Of a stretch of 64,000 bases of DNA, positions 1 through 14,194 are shown piece by piece; the first letter of the stretch is position 1, and each line of letters begins with the position of its first letter. This DNA comes from Callaeas wilsoni. Lineage: Eukaryota; Chordata; Aves; Passeriformes; Callaeidae. The notes under the pieces are model-generated. The model ran no database searches. It saw only the letters and a program-made list of their open reading frames with translations, and had not been told where the DNA came from. The stretch lies in assembly GCA_013398955.1 (NCBI GenBank), contig VWPU01003057.1:62001-126000 (forward strand), written 5' to 3'. Position numbers and translations under genes: made by a program.

Positions 1-1208
1 AAGTCCTGTCAAGAGGCAGTCTCTTACTCATAGAGCAGAGGAAGTAAAAGATAAAAGTAAAAAAATCTAGTAATAAAACAGGAAAAAGCAGCTTATATTA
101 ATACTTTTCTACATAAAATTGTTAGTGGGTTTCCTAGCTCCATTATGGGACTGAGAAAAAGATCAGCAAATTAATTTTAATTAATGAGAATTAACCTCAA
201 GGCATTCACAAAAATAAGAGATTGATTGCTTTCCTGCATCATCTATAGTATCTCAGAGTCAAAACACATATCATGTAGAAATCTAGTTCAGGGCCAGAGG
301 AAAGAAACACTGTATGGGCTTGTCACAACATCTAGAGAAATGCAAGGAGAACAGAGAAACAGAGGTAATTACCAGTGTAATAGATATTAACTGTTATTAC
401 TAGCAGGGAGAGAGTTTGAGGCTATCAGCTTTTAATTGGCTCGATCCTAAATTCACTGAAGTCAATGAAAATCTTTCCAGTTATTTCAGTGGATATGGGA
501 GTAGTTTTCAATATCCTACAACAACGATGCAGTTGCCAAAACAGTTATTTCTTTGTTCCTCCTAGTAAGAGTTTTCTGAATAACCTTTAGTGGCAGTTAG
601 TGCTTCTTAAGTTTCAGAGTTATTACTGAGGAAACAATTACTTGCTGAATGTACTGCCTCAGAATATGATCATTGAACAAATAACAAGAGCAGAAGGATT
701 TGTAAAAATTAACCAAGAGAGCATCACGGACACCTCTCCATTCTAATTACTGCAAGTATTGTCATTGCAATATTTATAATGCATTTTATTTATAAAATGT
801 GTACAAGGATGCATTATTTTAAAGGACATTCTACACAAAAATACCACTAGAGACAGCCACTTTTTTTTATTAGTATTAAATCCTTTCTCATGAAAAAAGA
901 CCTTTTTATTATACGCTTTGTGTAGGTATTGCACAGAGAAGCTGTAAAGAGACATAGCAAGCGCCTTTCTAGCCTCCAAACAATCTCCACATTTCAAAGG
1001 ATTTGTGTCTGAGCAGCAGTTCTCCTTTGAGAGAAATTTCCTCCATCACTGTTCTGAAGGCATGTGTTACTTAAATGTTGCAAAAGGGAAACATATGGAG
1101 AAGCAAGATGAGGAAGTACTTAGAAGAGCTTCAGTAGTAAAACAGAGGAAATAATAGCACAGTCTTAGCAGTAACACTGTTGTTCTTGTTTTTATGAGGT
1201 ATTTGTTC

Positions 1209-1228
1209 ATATATATATATATATATAG
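1209..1228. repeat. (AT)n microsatellite
   Basis: A perfect AT dinucleotide run. Confidence 0.9.
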
Positions 1229-2527
1229 ATATGCATGTATTGCATCATGGTGTCTCTACCATCCGTCATTTTGCACATGTAAAATCATGCTCAGTTCTTG
1301 AAATCACAGTTGCATGTAAATCTGCTTCTGTGGGGAAAAAAACCCCACACCAGTATCTATTTCAAAATAACTCTCTCTGAGTCGAGAAAGGTGAATCGGC
1401 AATAATAAATGAAACCAATTAATTTCTTGGACCACCTCACAGCAATGTCCCAAATCCAAGGTCTTCTTGCTACTACTTGCTCATTTTTGTCCTCATATTA
1501 GAACAAAGGAATCTTTTGTCTTCCATCAGCTACAACCTTCTTTTAAATCTCTTCTCTGAGCAACAACGTTTTCCTGACATTTATTTGTAAAGTTCTTTAT
1601 CGTGCAAGAGAAAGCACAGAAACCTGAGTAGAGGCCAATGTCATTTTGGCTGATGAATCTGTTATTTCAGAGCTCTGGAGTACCCACATGGTGACAAAGC
1701 CATGCTGCAGGGAATAATTTAAAACTGAAAAATTTTCACATACAAAAATGAATGAGGTCTGCACCCGAAATCTAATAAAACAGTATAATATTTATATTAT
1801 AAAATATAATGTCCTTGGGCTGGACTGCCCTGTGGCAGAAGTATAAATATTTAAAGGCATAGAAGTGCTCTGGACATAAAGCAGAGATAAAAAGTGTGTA
1901 CAGATACACATGATGACCTGTCTGGCATAAAATCTAACTAAAGGTCACTAATTAAAGTTTCTCACATAGGTTCATCTTTTCTTATATCTGTTGAGACACT
2001 CAAAGGAAAGCCTGAAGAGAATTTCTGAATGGAGTACCTACATAGTTCATGGGAAGCAAGAAAAAGATGGTCCAAACAATATGACATTTTATAGATTGCT
2101 TCCAAAGAATACCTCTGGTCATTCCTAGCTCTAGAATGGCAAAAATCTTTTCCCTAACTTTGAAAAGAAGACACTCACTGATGTGGAATCTCCATTTTTT
2201 TCTTCATTTTTATACTTATATATGATTCAGCAGAAATTTTTGCATTATCCCTTGGTTATGCCTCTGTTTCAGGCAGTATCTCACTATCTCACACTATATT
2301 AATTAAAGATTTAATTTCATAGGCTTGTTCTCTCTCTCTCGCTCTCCTCTGTCATACATATGTGTAAGGATGAGTAACAACAGGGGCACCATCAATTGCT
2401 GTGCCATGCTCTAAGCATGGGAGAACAGGCTGAGGGTGATGCTGTGTTTTCTGACCTGAGAATATTACCTTATTTAACAGGTAGATAGCTAGTGAAATTT
2501 ATGGGATGAACTGAATCCCAGGAATTG

Positions 2528-2594
2528 TATATATGTGTGTATGCACATAGCTATATATATATTCATATATATATATATATACACACACATACAC
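2528..2594. repeat. Mixed AT/GT/AC microsatellite
   Basis: Alternating purine-pyrimidine tract: TATA and TGTG units, then a long AT run, then ACACAC. It is imperfect and interrupted by short unique bases. Confidence 0.85.
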
Positions 2595-5500
2595 GGTACC
2601 TGTTCATGTCTAAGACAAGCCTTCTACTGTAAGATGGGAATGTAGCACCTCAATGGGAGAGGGGAGAAAATGCAGAGCAGCTGCCTCCTTGCTTTCTCAG
2701 GTTGGAAAGGCAAGAGATGAAAGGCAGAGTAAACGAGTATTGACAGAGCTAGAAGCAAGAAAGACGTGTATAAATTAATAGCTACACAGAAGTGTAGGTC
2801 AGAGCTTGACTGTAGACATACAGATTTAGAAATTATTTAATTCAGTCTTCTGGCAAACAGTTACTGTGAAGAAAAAAAAAAAAAAGTTGAGAATATGAAC
2901 AGAGAAGAGATAATTCTTACAGTGTCTCGTACAAAGAAAAGGTTATGTTCAAGGCCTAATATTGCTGGTTGTCTAAACTAGTAACTACTTTTCCTACATA
3001 AGAAAACTCTTCTTTTACCTTTCTCTCCTAAACTTTTAACAACAAATATAATTTTTTTTTTTAATTATTTTTTTTTTTTACTCCCAGTCATACCAGGAAT
3101 GAAATTTGGTCATTAAAATTAAGCACTCACAAGAAGAGATGAAGTTCTTGCTGATCGGAGATGTTCTGTCTGGTAATGGTTTCCATGGCTTACAAGGGAA
3201 AGTCTTACATACCAGATGATTGTTTTTTCATGGGCTACTTGTAACTTCCTGAAGAGTTTAACAGTTCCTCTGGAAGAGTCAGAGGTGAGAACTTACTACA
3301 GGCTTCCTTTGATCTGAAGAAGGCCATTCTCCAAGTCTTCTAGGCTGCTACACATATTTCAGTTGTTAAAGAAACAGTGGCATTCAGTTAGCTGATGAAT
3401 GTGTCACAAAATAGTTCAAATATGTTACAACAGTGAACTACTGAAGATATCACAAAGGGCAGACTGCTGTCTCATCAGGAAACCCCCACTTGTGCTCTTG
3501 ATCTAACGCCTTCAATTACCACAAGCACGTGCAATCAAGAACATCCCAAGAACATGTACAGTCACAAAGTAATTCTAAACACTTGCTATATATGGCAGGT
3601 TCAAATTAAGCACATGCTGTGACAGGTTTCAGAGGCAACCTGATACTGTTTTTTAGGCATTTTCTTACCATCAAAAAGATGATGTCATGGCAGCAAGTTG
3701 CTAAGAAATCATGTAACATTTTTGAAGGAACATGATATTGTTCTTTACTGTCACTGACTTGTCAGTATTTGGCCAGATCACCAAATGCTCTACCTACTGT
3801 TGATGGATATCTTTGATTTCCTTCTAAAATACCTGAAATGGGTATTAGCTTGCTAAGACCCCTAGAACAGCTTTACAGAAAAGTAATTTTTCTTCAATAA
3901 AACACATGTTATCCAGCATTGGTCACATCAATAGCTGTATCAGATACTGTCATTTAGTATGTTCAGCTCCTGAGATCTGAGTCTACTTGATCTGAAATTT
4001 TGGCAATGTTGGGGAAGAAAATAGCTTCCTTTGAGAAAGATTTTATGTTGCTACCTGCAACAGCTTGAAAAGCTTTTAACTCAGCAAAAATTTCTGGGGA
4101 CAGGACAAATAATTTTTTTTCCTGTGTTTTGAACCCTGTATGTGATACTTAAACATATCAAATAAGAGGCTGTCCCAAGAGCATTTATGTTGGCTTTGTC
4201 ACACTGAGTAATCAGGTCTTGTTGATTTTTGGAAGTTGTCTGTTGTCTCAGGAAAAGAATCCGCGGGTTTATCCTACAGTGACAGATGGTTTGGTTAATA
4301 AATGTGGCAACAACCCCGATGGTGTCATAGTCCTGGCAGCTGGTACTCCAGGGCACACTACGCAGCAGTGTTGACTGAGCTGATGCTCTGTTATACATCC
4401 ATGTATCTCTAATCACCTCTTCTTCATTCTTTCTGAGCTGTTAAGAGAACAACTTGCCACAGACCATTCCAAATTTCAGTTTCAAATGTCCATGGTTTGT
4501 GAAGACTCCCTTGTCAGAGGAAAATTTCCTCCTTTCCAGTGATACAGAAGGAGCAGTGACCTACTGAAAAGGCTTCTTTTAAAAACTTGGAGAAGGAGCA
4601 AAAGTCTCTAGCATCTAGCTCTTCCCCTCTTGACCCTAGTACAATTATAATGACTCTTCAGAGTCTCTTTTCCCACTCCTTGCAAATGCCTTTGTCAGTC
4701 TCAATGCCCTGTCATTTCCTCAGATATACAGCTTCCTCCTTGGACATGTCCACACAATTAAGAAAGCACAGGAAGTAGATAAAGAGAGGAAAACATCATG
4801 AAGTGATTCCCAAGCAGCCTAAGTTCAGCAGAAAATCTTATGGTAAGAGGCTAAAGATGCTTTTGAATGTGTCAAAAGATGAGTTTAGGGATAAATAGGT
4901 AGTTAATTACAACGAATTAATTACCAAACATGGAGTTGAAAGACACCACATAACAGATTAGAGTTATCCTTACTAACTTTCAAAAGGTCCCTTTTAAATA
5001 GACTTTTCTTAATAGAAGGGAAAAGATATCTGCAATGGAGAAAAAAGGTGTTCTAGTCTAGTTTCTTAAAAGTCAAAGTTGAAAGGATTTTTTTAGAAAA
5101 GTTTTGTTTATTTTTCTGTCTTTTTAAAGTAGTAATAAAGGGCTCTGTATCTTGAGTGCAGTATTTAGCAGAAATTTCACCTTTTGAGACTCGGAAGTTT
5201 ATAACCTTGTATTTTTACATATAAAAATAGGACACACTGTGCACACAGATAGTATGAACCAGTTTCCAGGAGACCACATCCATGAACAAATGTTGGCAAT
5301 AATTCTAAAGGGAGCCTTATAAATACTTTTCCAAATATTCTAGGGACATGGTCTCTGTTCCTGTCACATTGAAAGAAGAGAAGGTGAGCCAAAAAGAAAT
5401 TTCATAGAATAGGAGCTGAGCTGTGTAGCAGTAAAGTACCAGAGACTAGCAGGCTTTAAATATTTAAATAGTAATCTCTCTAAACCAACAGGCCAGTTTT

Positions 5501-7281
5501 AAATTTAAATGGTTACATTCTCCTTTTCCCTTCCCCTTCCTCTTTCCCTTTTTTTTTAAAATGACATGTTTAATTTTTCTTTTTAAGCCATAACCACAGT
5601 GACCAAAAGCAAAAAGACTGCAAAAGCCCTTTTAAGAATAGAAACTTAGTCACCACTGCATTTCTGTTCATCTTTCCAAAGACTTCCCCAGGAGTCTGGA
5701 TCCCTCACTTGATAACAAGATGGAACAAGATAACAGGACACTTGGATAATGCAAAAAAACCCCAACCCAAGTAAGTAACACTGTATAAAGCAGCTGTTTC
5801 TCTTCTACCCACTACCACCTCCAACTTTCAATTCCATTTTGTAATCCTGTGCTTTGATAAAATGATTGAGGCAAGGGATTTTTAGTCCCTCACCTTTGCT
5901 TAAGCAATATGAATAAAACTACTCTGAGCAACACAATGCTTCTCCAGGAGTCTTCTGCCTCCGTTTCTAATGACAGCTTTCTGCAAAATGTCCACTTTGA
6001 GGAAATGGACAGGGTTATTTAAGCCAGGTTTTTCACTACATCTAGAAAAAATGGCCTGTTTTATGCAATGACACATTTCTTAAGCCTTGGACAAACTTCA
6101 CTTAAATTACCTATCAGCACTAATGAAGTAATGAAAAGAATAATTGCCCTCATTAACATTTCAGGTTCTTTTTATATTCATCAACTCCATATTGAGAAAT
6201 TATTGCCATGGAGGATAAAAAGATAATCACATATGGAACAGGCTGCTGTTTTATGAACAGTCACTGTCCTCACCGTGTGTATCTGAAGGAGAAATAGTCA
6301 CCCAATAACCTCTCCTGCAGCTGAAAGAGGCTAAAGTTCAAAATTTGCATACTGCACCACTACAAGGAGAAATAGTCATGTCTGTTTAATGCCTTCTATC
6401 TTCCCACCAAAATGTAAAAATTTACAAATAGTATAAAGAAATGTTTGATACACTGAGATTCACTTGAATCATTTGCTAAGGTGGATTTGGAATCCAAATG
6501 TACCATTGTTTGTGGGAAAATACAGGGATAAATCTCAGAAACTGAGTCCATACTTCAGATGTTCAAGTGATTTACCATTTCTTACCTTTTTTTTTTTTCA
6601 AGAACCTACATTAGTAGAGGTTTGTGTCATTTTGGCCAAGAAGAGATCAGCTTCTAAGTACACTCTAACTCAATGCTACATCTAATTAAATGCCCAACAC
6701 TTCATATTTCTCCTTTAGCAAATTCATAGGGACTAAACACATAAGACACAGGTGCCTGGTCCACCTGAAACAGGTGCTTTCACCTCCATTTTCCTTTTGC
6801 AAGACCTGCTGTAAGGTCATCTGCTTTCTTTTCCCCCTGCAAACAAGCTTGTCTTCTCCTTTGCTTTTCGGGATACAATCTCTGAGCGGAAACTTGAAAT
6901 ACCATTTTAAATTACAGCAAAGCATTTAAAACAGATGAAATGGAGGGAGAGAAGAGTTCTGTCTGAAAGGATATTGGTTAACCTCATCTATTGCTCACCT
7001 CACAGACACTGCACATCTTGGTTAAAGAAATGCCAGTAATGCTGCAATTGCTTTCATACAAACATACAAAAGAAGCAGGAAATATCTTAACATATTTACA
7101 ATTAATTTCTTCAGGCAGGAGATCACAAGGTAAAATACGCAGGGAGATGGCCTACATTACTTGTTGGTAAACTGCAACTCAAAATGTATTTGCTAGTTTC
7201 ATTCCTAAAGCTAGCTGGCTAAACATTAAATGTCTGATGGGATGCTAATGGTCATCTTCTTTTATAACTGTTAAATGACAT

Positions 7282-7535
7282 CATAGAATCATAGAATGGC
7301 CTAGGTTGGAAGGGACCTTAAAGACCATCTGGTTCTAACCCCCCTGCTGTGGGCAGGGACACCTTCCACCAGAGCAGGTTGCAGTCCCAACATGGCCTTG
7401 ACAACTTCCAGGGACTAGTAACCTGTGTCAGTGCCTCACCACCCTCACAGTAAAGCATTTCTTCCTAATATCCAATCTAAACTTACTTTCAGTTTAAAGC
7501 CATTCCCCCTTGTTCTGTCACTACAGGCTCTTGTA
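7282..7535 (-). mobile_element. CR1 LINE 3' fragment
   Basis: The sequence starts with two copies of the CATAGAAT unit, which is the reverse complement of the CR1 3'-terminal octamer. AGGTTGGAAGGGACC follows, the reverse of the conserved CR1 3' segment. It continues through the usual antisense C-terminal ORF2 region (GTGCCTCACCACCCTCA, then the stretch ending CCCCCTTGTTCTGTCACTACA). This is a 5'-truncated non-LTR retrotransposon copy on the minus strand. An internal stretch near 7405-7425 looks shortened compared with intact copies. It has no coding capacity. Confidence 0.92.
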
Positions 7536-10500
7536 TATAAAAATATGCTAAACGATGCATTGAAGGCTTTCAACTATTTTGCTTACAATTACTGCCACTG
7601 CTGTAGGAATTCACTTATTAGTGAACAACAGAGGGGCTGCCCCAGGACATTGCCTTTGCAGTCTGTCTGGATGAAAAAGTCTGCTGTTCCTCACCCCACC
7701 TCCTCTCCACAGCACTGAGTTGTAAGTACTGAGTTGAAGCATGGAGTTGTAACCCTGAATTTACAATGGCACCTCCCAAAGCATTCAGATTATAATTCTT
7801 GGGGGGAATTCTTATAAAATGACTATAAATACCCCTACCCCAAGTACTTTAAAAGTTATTATTTAATTTAGGAATATTTTAGCCCCCAAAGATTGGCTAG
7901 TTTTAATAAACCATTCATGTTGGAGAGGTTGTCATTTTGTTATCTTAAGAATGAAATAAATAAGGAACAGATTTTTGCCATTCATTTGTCATATCATGAA
8001 CTAAGGGTCATGAAGGGGCTCTGAAATTCTGGACCATTTCTTTCCTCAAAAATAAGTTTTTCATCCTCACAGTCTCATGGTTAATTTTTTTTTTTTTCTT
8101 CCTTTCACTCAGAAAAGTGAGGAAATTTCTGCTTCAGAGAAAAGCTACAGTTTAAATGCAAGCACTGGCAGGTGAAGTGTGTGGGCTTCTACTTACCTGT
8201 TTGTTAGTCTTGGCAAAGAAATGAAATTACTTTCTGAGACAGATCACAGCAGTGTATTGCACCTTTCACACTCAGCGGAGCCATGAACATAGCGAGAGAA
8301 GAGAGCTGCTTTCTTCTTCATAAAACATCTGACTTACTCTGACAAAGATCATGACAGATTAGTGGCTGGAATGAGACTGAAAAAAACAAACTACTGCTAT
8401 ACATGTTATTGTTTTGTTTTGTAACATTCAATTCTAAATAATGCCTTGCTTTTGTTGTGTACAAGTGACAAAGAGTTGCTCAGAGAGGTTTTTTTTTGAC
8501 AAAATATCTGAAATAAATAGTAAATAATGTCATACCATTATGCAAAGTCATGCAAGGTAACAACATCACATTTTTAAAAACCTCTAAGAGAGTTCACTTT
8601 CATCTATAGAACATGCAAACAAAATCAATTCTCCTTAAAAATAACATAAGTGATCTAGTAATTGAAGCAATCTTTTCAATACAGCTTGTGCAGTGACAGG
8701 AGAAAATGCAAAATATTTTTTATTCTCTAGAAAATGGCTCAAAGGCAAAGTGAGCATAGCCCTTTGAGACCTGCAATAACCTACAATGAGGGCAATAGCC
8801 ATCAAACAGAAAATATAACAGATGGCAGCATGGTTGCTTTACTCTCAGATACAGGTTACTGAACAGATGCCTTTAGGGCTTAATATTAGATTTTTTCCCC
8901 TTTCTTCCAGACCATGGCATAGCTTTGCTCACATGCCATTTATAAAACAAATGCAAAACATCATAGGGAAATGAATAGTTTCAAATGGCAAAATGTCAGC
9001 AGAAATACAAATTTACAGAGGATAATGCGATTATCAATGTTGCTGGTATACACTGAAACATAACCTTACCCCTTACAGTACACTGTATCTATCACACATT
9101 ATTTTGAGCTATCTTACACAGTTCAAAAGCATACACATAAAATCTATTATAAACCCTCCATTTCTTTGCCAGAAAGGTCAACCACCCAATAAGCTCTCTT
9201 GCTTACCAGGTTTAAACACTCAAAAGCAAGAAGACTAGAATAGAGAAAAAAATTGTCATACACAGCGAGCAGGGAGATTTCTACAAATATCTGAAAAGAT
9301 AAAGCATACAGAGATATAGATCACACACTGGTAAAACAGATAACAGCAAGAAAGATTATTTCTAACTCCTCAGGCACTACAGAGTTCACAACTTGACCAA
9401 ATCAGAAATGTATCTTCAAAATATGTTACTGTGCTTGTGCAGACCATCCTCCTAACATGGATTCAGTCATGATAAATTGCTATGATACATTACAAGACCC
9501 CTAAGGACATACTAGGTTTTCAAGGTCCTGAGTCTTTATGTGACAAAACAAAATATGTTTTGTCTTCAATGAAACATGAATTTCATCTTACAAATGCACA
9601 CAAAAATACACTTGAGTTGTGGGTTTGGGTTTTTATTTTGTTGGTTTTTTTTTTTTTTTTCATAAAATTATTTTAGGAAAAATTACTACGGTGACAAGAA
9701 AATAAAAGAATCCTCTAGAGATCAGGCCAGTCTCTCACAACGGGATATTCAAAAATAAAAATGGTGCATTCTTCAGGGTATTTTAGTAAATGTTTCTTAG
9801 AACAGTATTTGTTTTACTAAAACTGTGTTCCTTAACTAAGGAAGAACAATGTTTAACAAATAAACTGGGCTTCCTTGTTTTTAAAAAAAAAGGCACATTG
9901 TTTGCAGTAAAGAAGCATTCAGATGGAAAGTATAGTGACAAGTGTGCATCACTGTCACTTCCACCATGTTAGGGAAGGAAAGGAAACCGTATTTTTGATA
10001 GCCTGGAGGAAACTTGGAGGAAATACACATGGATAGCGAAATACCTGGAAACAGATACCGTGTGACAGAGCATTTGCTGTATCTTATACTGCTTTGCCAG
10101 AAATGTGGTGTCAGAAACACCACAGGGAACCTTTCCCAAGTTTCACAGAAATTTTGACATGATATATTTTCCTAAGGAAAATAGCATAACCTTAAGCTGA
10201 GGATGAATAGACATGGTTTGCTTTCATTTTATTATGAATTTGTTATGACCTTATATATCCTCTTTTCTCTGCCTCAATTCTCCCTCAGCATTGAGGCTAC
10301 ATTCCAACACTTTCTAAAATGGTTGCACAGTGTGGCATTGAAGGTCGGTGGAAATCCAAAAGACAGGCAAATTTCAAAGGCTACCTCAAAAAAACTGTAA
10401 GTGCCCTCAAGGAAATAAAGTAATCTAGGTTTAGGGAAATTCTATACCCTTCTAGTCAGTTTTCCATCATGCTTGAATCACCAATACATTAGCTACTAAT

Positions 10501-12938
10501 CAGAAAACAATTTATTTTCCTGGATGCCAGTTATGGACACATCACTGTCCTCACCATCTTATTTGAATTATTAAAACAAAATATTTTTAAAAAATTATAA
10601 AAGAAAACCCATGGAACTTACCCTAAAGGAAGTTAGTATAGAGTATGCTTTCTTCTTCCTTTTCTCTTTCAACATCTTGAAGTATTCTCTTTCCATAGTA
10701 AACACACCAACATTAGCAAACTGCCTTGGTAAAACAAGGAATTCACCTAAAGAAAAGTCTTTTACCTGATAGATTCATTCACAGGAAAACTTATTCCACA
10801 AGAGAGACATAGATACTAAATGCTAATGCTGAAAAATAACTGATAGTTGTTTTAATTTTAGTCTGAAGGTGCAAAAGACCCACTCAGATTAGCCAAGATA
10901 AACAAGGGTGCCTCAGCTCTCTGAAAGTAGCAGGAACACTGTGCTTCATTTCCAGGCATGTAAATACAAGACAACTATTGAGTAAGTGGAAGAGAATTGT
11001 AAAATACATGATCATTAAGGGTGAGAAGGACAAACCTGGAAAGAAACTGGCACCTAGGTTAGCAGGTTTGCACTTGGCAGTGCTCTCAAGGGTGTATAAT
11101 ATGATACTGTAAATATCTAAAAGGTATAAATCCCAAGGGGTTGCAGCAGACATAGTGATATGAACAAACCCTTGTAAAAGGAGTTGAATTTATCATACAG
11201 CTGAATTTACTTTGAATGAGCAAATCCTGAACTAGATTGTTCATATTTCAGGCACTGAAAGCACCGCTTTTAATTGCCTCCTTACGAGTACAAAATATTC
11301 CAAGAGATGTGAACCCTCCCAAGTACCCTTTATTTTTATGCCTATATACAAAAGGTTAAAAATATGAAACTAACATAGGAAACTCCTTGATTTGATATTC
11401 AGACACCATCCTGCACTGAGCCAGCAATATAAATAAAATTCAGGGTCTATTCACAAACAAGAAGTTCACCAATTACATGCCTCATCTAGTTGAAGAAAGG
11501 TAGGCTGACTTTGCTAGAGAAGTGCAGCAGCTGACTTGAGCTTGCAGGGATAGTTGATTCTGCATGTAAAATATGACAGGCAAGCATATTATAAACTGCA
11601 ATGAAAATTTAAGATGTTAACAAATGATTCTTTTCCTTCTATCCTCATCACTTCTTACTCAAAGCGTGCACTAGATTGCAGACGGCAAATAATTTTAGGA
11701 GTGGGGGGTGGGAACATCTGGGTAAAATGATTGCCCTTTTTCTGTTTATGTTTACATTCACTCACTTGTGTGTAACCAGACTGTTTTGGTGCTCTGCTTC
11801 TAAGGAAAATAGTCTAGTTGTCTCCTGAATCCATTTCAGCTTTCCAGAGCTAATTGCCTTTCCTCCACATGGTCCTTATTCTGTGCTCTGCAGGTTTTAG
11901 TTCACTTCCTTTCTATAGATTTAAGTTGTTTTATCTTAGTTTCCTCACTCATATTAGCACAGAGAAGGTAACGCTGTTAGTAGTCAGCCCTTTCCATTAC
12001 CAATGTATTTGGTATATTATTTTGAAAGCCATAAGGTGAATAAAAAATATTTTAGAAAAGCCACATATTGGACAGATCTTTTAGAAAGAGTAATAAACCA
12101 GGATTCTAAGCATACAAAATTTGTTTTCCTCCCTCCTTTCTTGTCTTCTCTCTTTTGTATGAACTGTGGCCTGTCTTCTTCACTGTTTATGACTCTGCCA
12201 GTCTTTGTATCATTTTAAGAATTTCAGTGTTCTTGGAATAAACCCCAACAAATAAGAGAAAAAAACCCCAACTCCTATATAGTTGATATGGGTCCCCAGT
12301 AGCAAAGAATTAATGGAAGGTAAAATAATAGATGCTCAGCAGTTTGAGTCTCTACCAAATATACTTCAATGATCCCTACCAATGAATTTCTAATTTCATC
12401 AGAAATTACGAATGCTTTATTAAAAGATTCATACCATTATCAATCACATGATTCCTGAAATTCCCCTCCATAGAAATGAATATTTGACTGGTCCACCTAT
12501 AATCCTTCTGAAATGTTGGTTCAAAACTTCTTTCTTTTAATAAGATGTTAGTCTTCTGAAGTTTACAAGCCTGTTTTCTTAAACTTTGGCAAAAAATTTG
12601 TTATCAATTCATATAGATATTACTACTATTCTTTTTAAAATGTATACTTAGTCTATCAGGGGTCAAAGAATACAAAATATTTAGTATCTTGTATACCAAT
12701 GTCTTTCTCTGTGTCTTTGTTTCCATGTGAATATGTTACTGCCTTGGACTCTTTTTATGCCTGCTATATTATTAAAAAAAAAGGGCAGGATGAGAGAGTG
12801 AGCTGTCTGAATGTTAGTTCAAAAGTGTTATGGTAACTTCAATGAAAAAATCTATCTGCTGAATTTACACCCTGAATAACTTCATGTATCACTTTCACGG
12901 ATTTTTTCTAAAGGTGCATCCATGCTGCTGAGAAAAAA

Positions 12939-12965
12939 AACCACCACCACCACCACCAACAACAA
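12939..12965. repeat. (ACC)n/(AAC)n trinucleotide repeat
   Basis: CCACCACCACCACCACCAA followed by CAACAACAA. On the minus strand it produces a Val-rich artefactual open frame. Confidence 0.85.
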
Positions 12966-14092
12966 AAACCCCCAGCAAAACAGTAATACATTCTGTGGTT
13001 TTGTAAGTTCCGTCACTGAAACACACTCCAGGGCAGCAGGTGTACTAACATGACAGAGGAGAATTTTGCTCATTAACTTCAGTGGTTTAAGTTAGAATAA
13101 GCTTTGACCCTTCAGCATTATCTTCTAATCTTTAGATGAAAGCAGGAAAAGCTACTTATGCTATACCAGGACAGAGAAACAGATGTCAGCTGCTGACCAC
13201 AAAACAAGGCTTTGATATGTGAAAAAAAGGGAGCGCTTTCCAGAAATTCCTATTAACTCTCACTTTGGAGCACATCTCTGACTTTCACAACATCCACTTA
13301 CTTGCATGAGCCCAAATATATAATAAGTTTTTACATTCTGGGTTAAACGTAAACTCTAATCTGTTTCAATTCAGCCTTCATACAGATAAATCATTTTCTG
13401 CAGTGAAAGATTTTTCAAACTGATCCTATTTAAGAAGTGTTATTGAACTTTAGAAGAAGAAGAATGTAACTTCAGCATCAATAACTTCAACAAACACCTT
13501 ATTCTGCTGTCATAACTGTCAATTCTTTACAGCTTATGTGTTTGTGCTACCAAATATTAAAAAAAAAAAGTAACCAAAGGAAAGGCATGTTCCTTGTTCA
13601 GATACTCTCACATATAAGCCCTTCTTTTGTGTTTTTCCTTCAGCCAAGATCTCATTTCAGGAAGATAGATGGGGAATGAATACCACAGTCCAGTAACTAT
13701 TATAAATATTTCACCTATGCTTATAGGAAAAAAAAAAACTTCCTGTGCACACAGACACTTCAGAAGCTTCTTGAAGGCACTCTGTCAGACAATAGAATAA
13801 TGTAAACAGTAGATAAAGTAGATCTGTGTTCAGACCTGAAGTACTGCATCAGGACATCCTGCTTGTCCTCAGTTACTGACCTGTGCCCAAAGGCAACGAC
13901 TGTCCTGAGGCACACAAGCAGAACTTTTTTGTGAATGCACATAAAAATGTGTTTTAACATTAGCAAATGCCCAGCTGCCATAGTTAACAAATTTAGAGAA
14001 ACAGGCATTCAGCCCAGCAAAGGTTTTATTTCTTGTCTACACTCAAAACTACATGTGAAAAATCACTGACGTTCTATACTCACTGGTCTCGA

Positions 14093-14194
14093 AACAAAAA
14101 AAAAAAACACAAAAAAACCAACAAACCCACAAACAAACAAGAAAACCCTCCCCCACACACAAAAAAAAAAAAAGAAAAAAAGAAAAAAAAAGAG
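14093..14194. repeat. A-rich low-complexity tract
   Basis: Long A runs interrupted by AAC, CCC and CAC units over about 100 bases. No target-site duplication or retrogene body was seen beside it, so it is recorded as simple sequence. Confidence 0.85.

Larger units (their letters stand above)
1..7281. other. Gene-free sequence with simple repeats
   Basis: AT-rich sequence with no supported gene. It holds an AT dinucleotide repeat at about 1209-1228, a mixed AT/TGTA/AC repeat at about 2528-2594 and T-rich runs at about 3050-3081. Open frames here, the longest being 111 codons on the minus strand at 4081-4416, match nothing I recognise. Confidence 0.7.

Noticed and set aside
4081..4416. 111-codon minus-strand frame
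   Set aside because: It opens with GTG rather than ATG, has an in-frame stop a few codons upstream, shows no recognised motif and has no splice or poly-A context.
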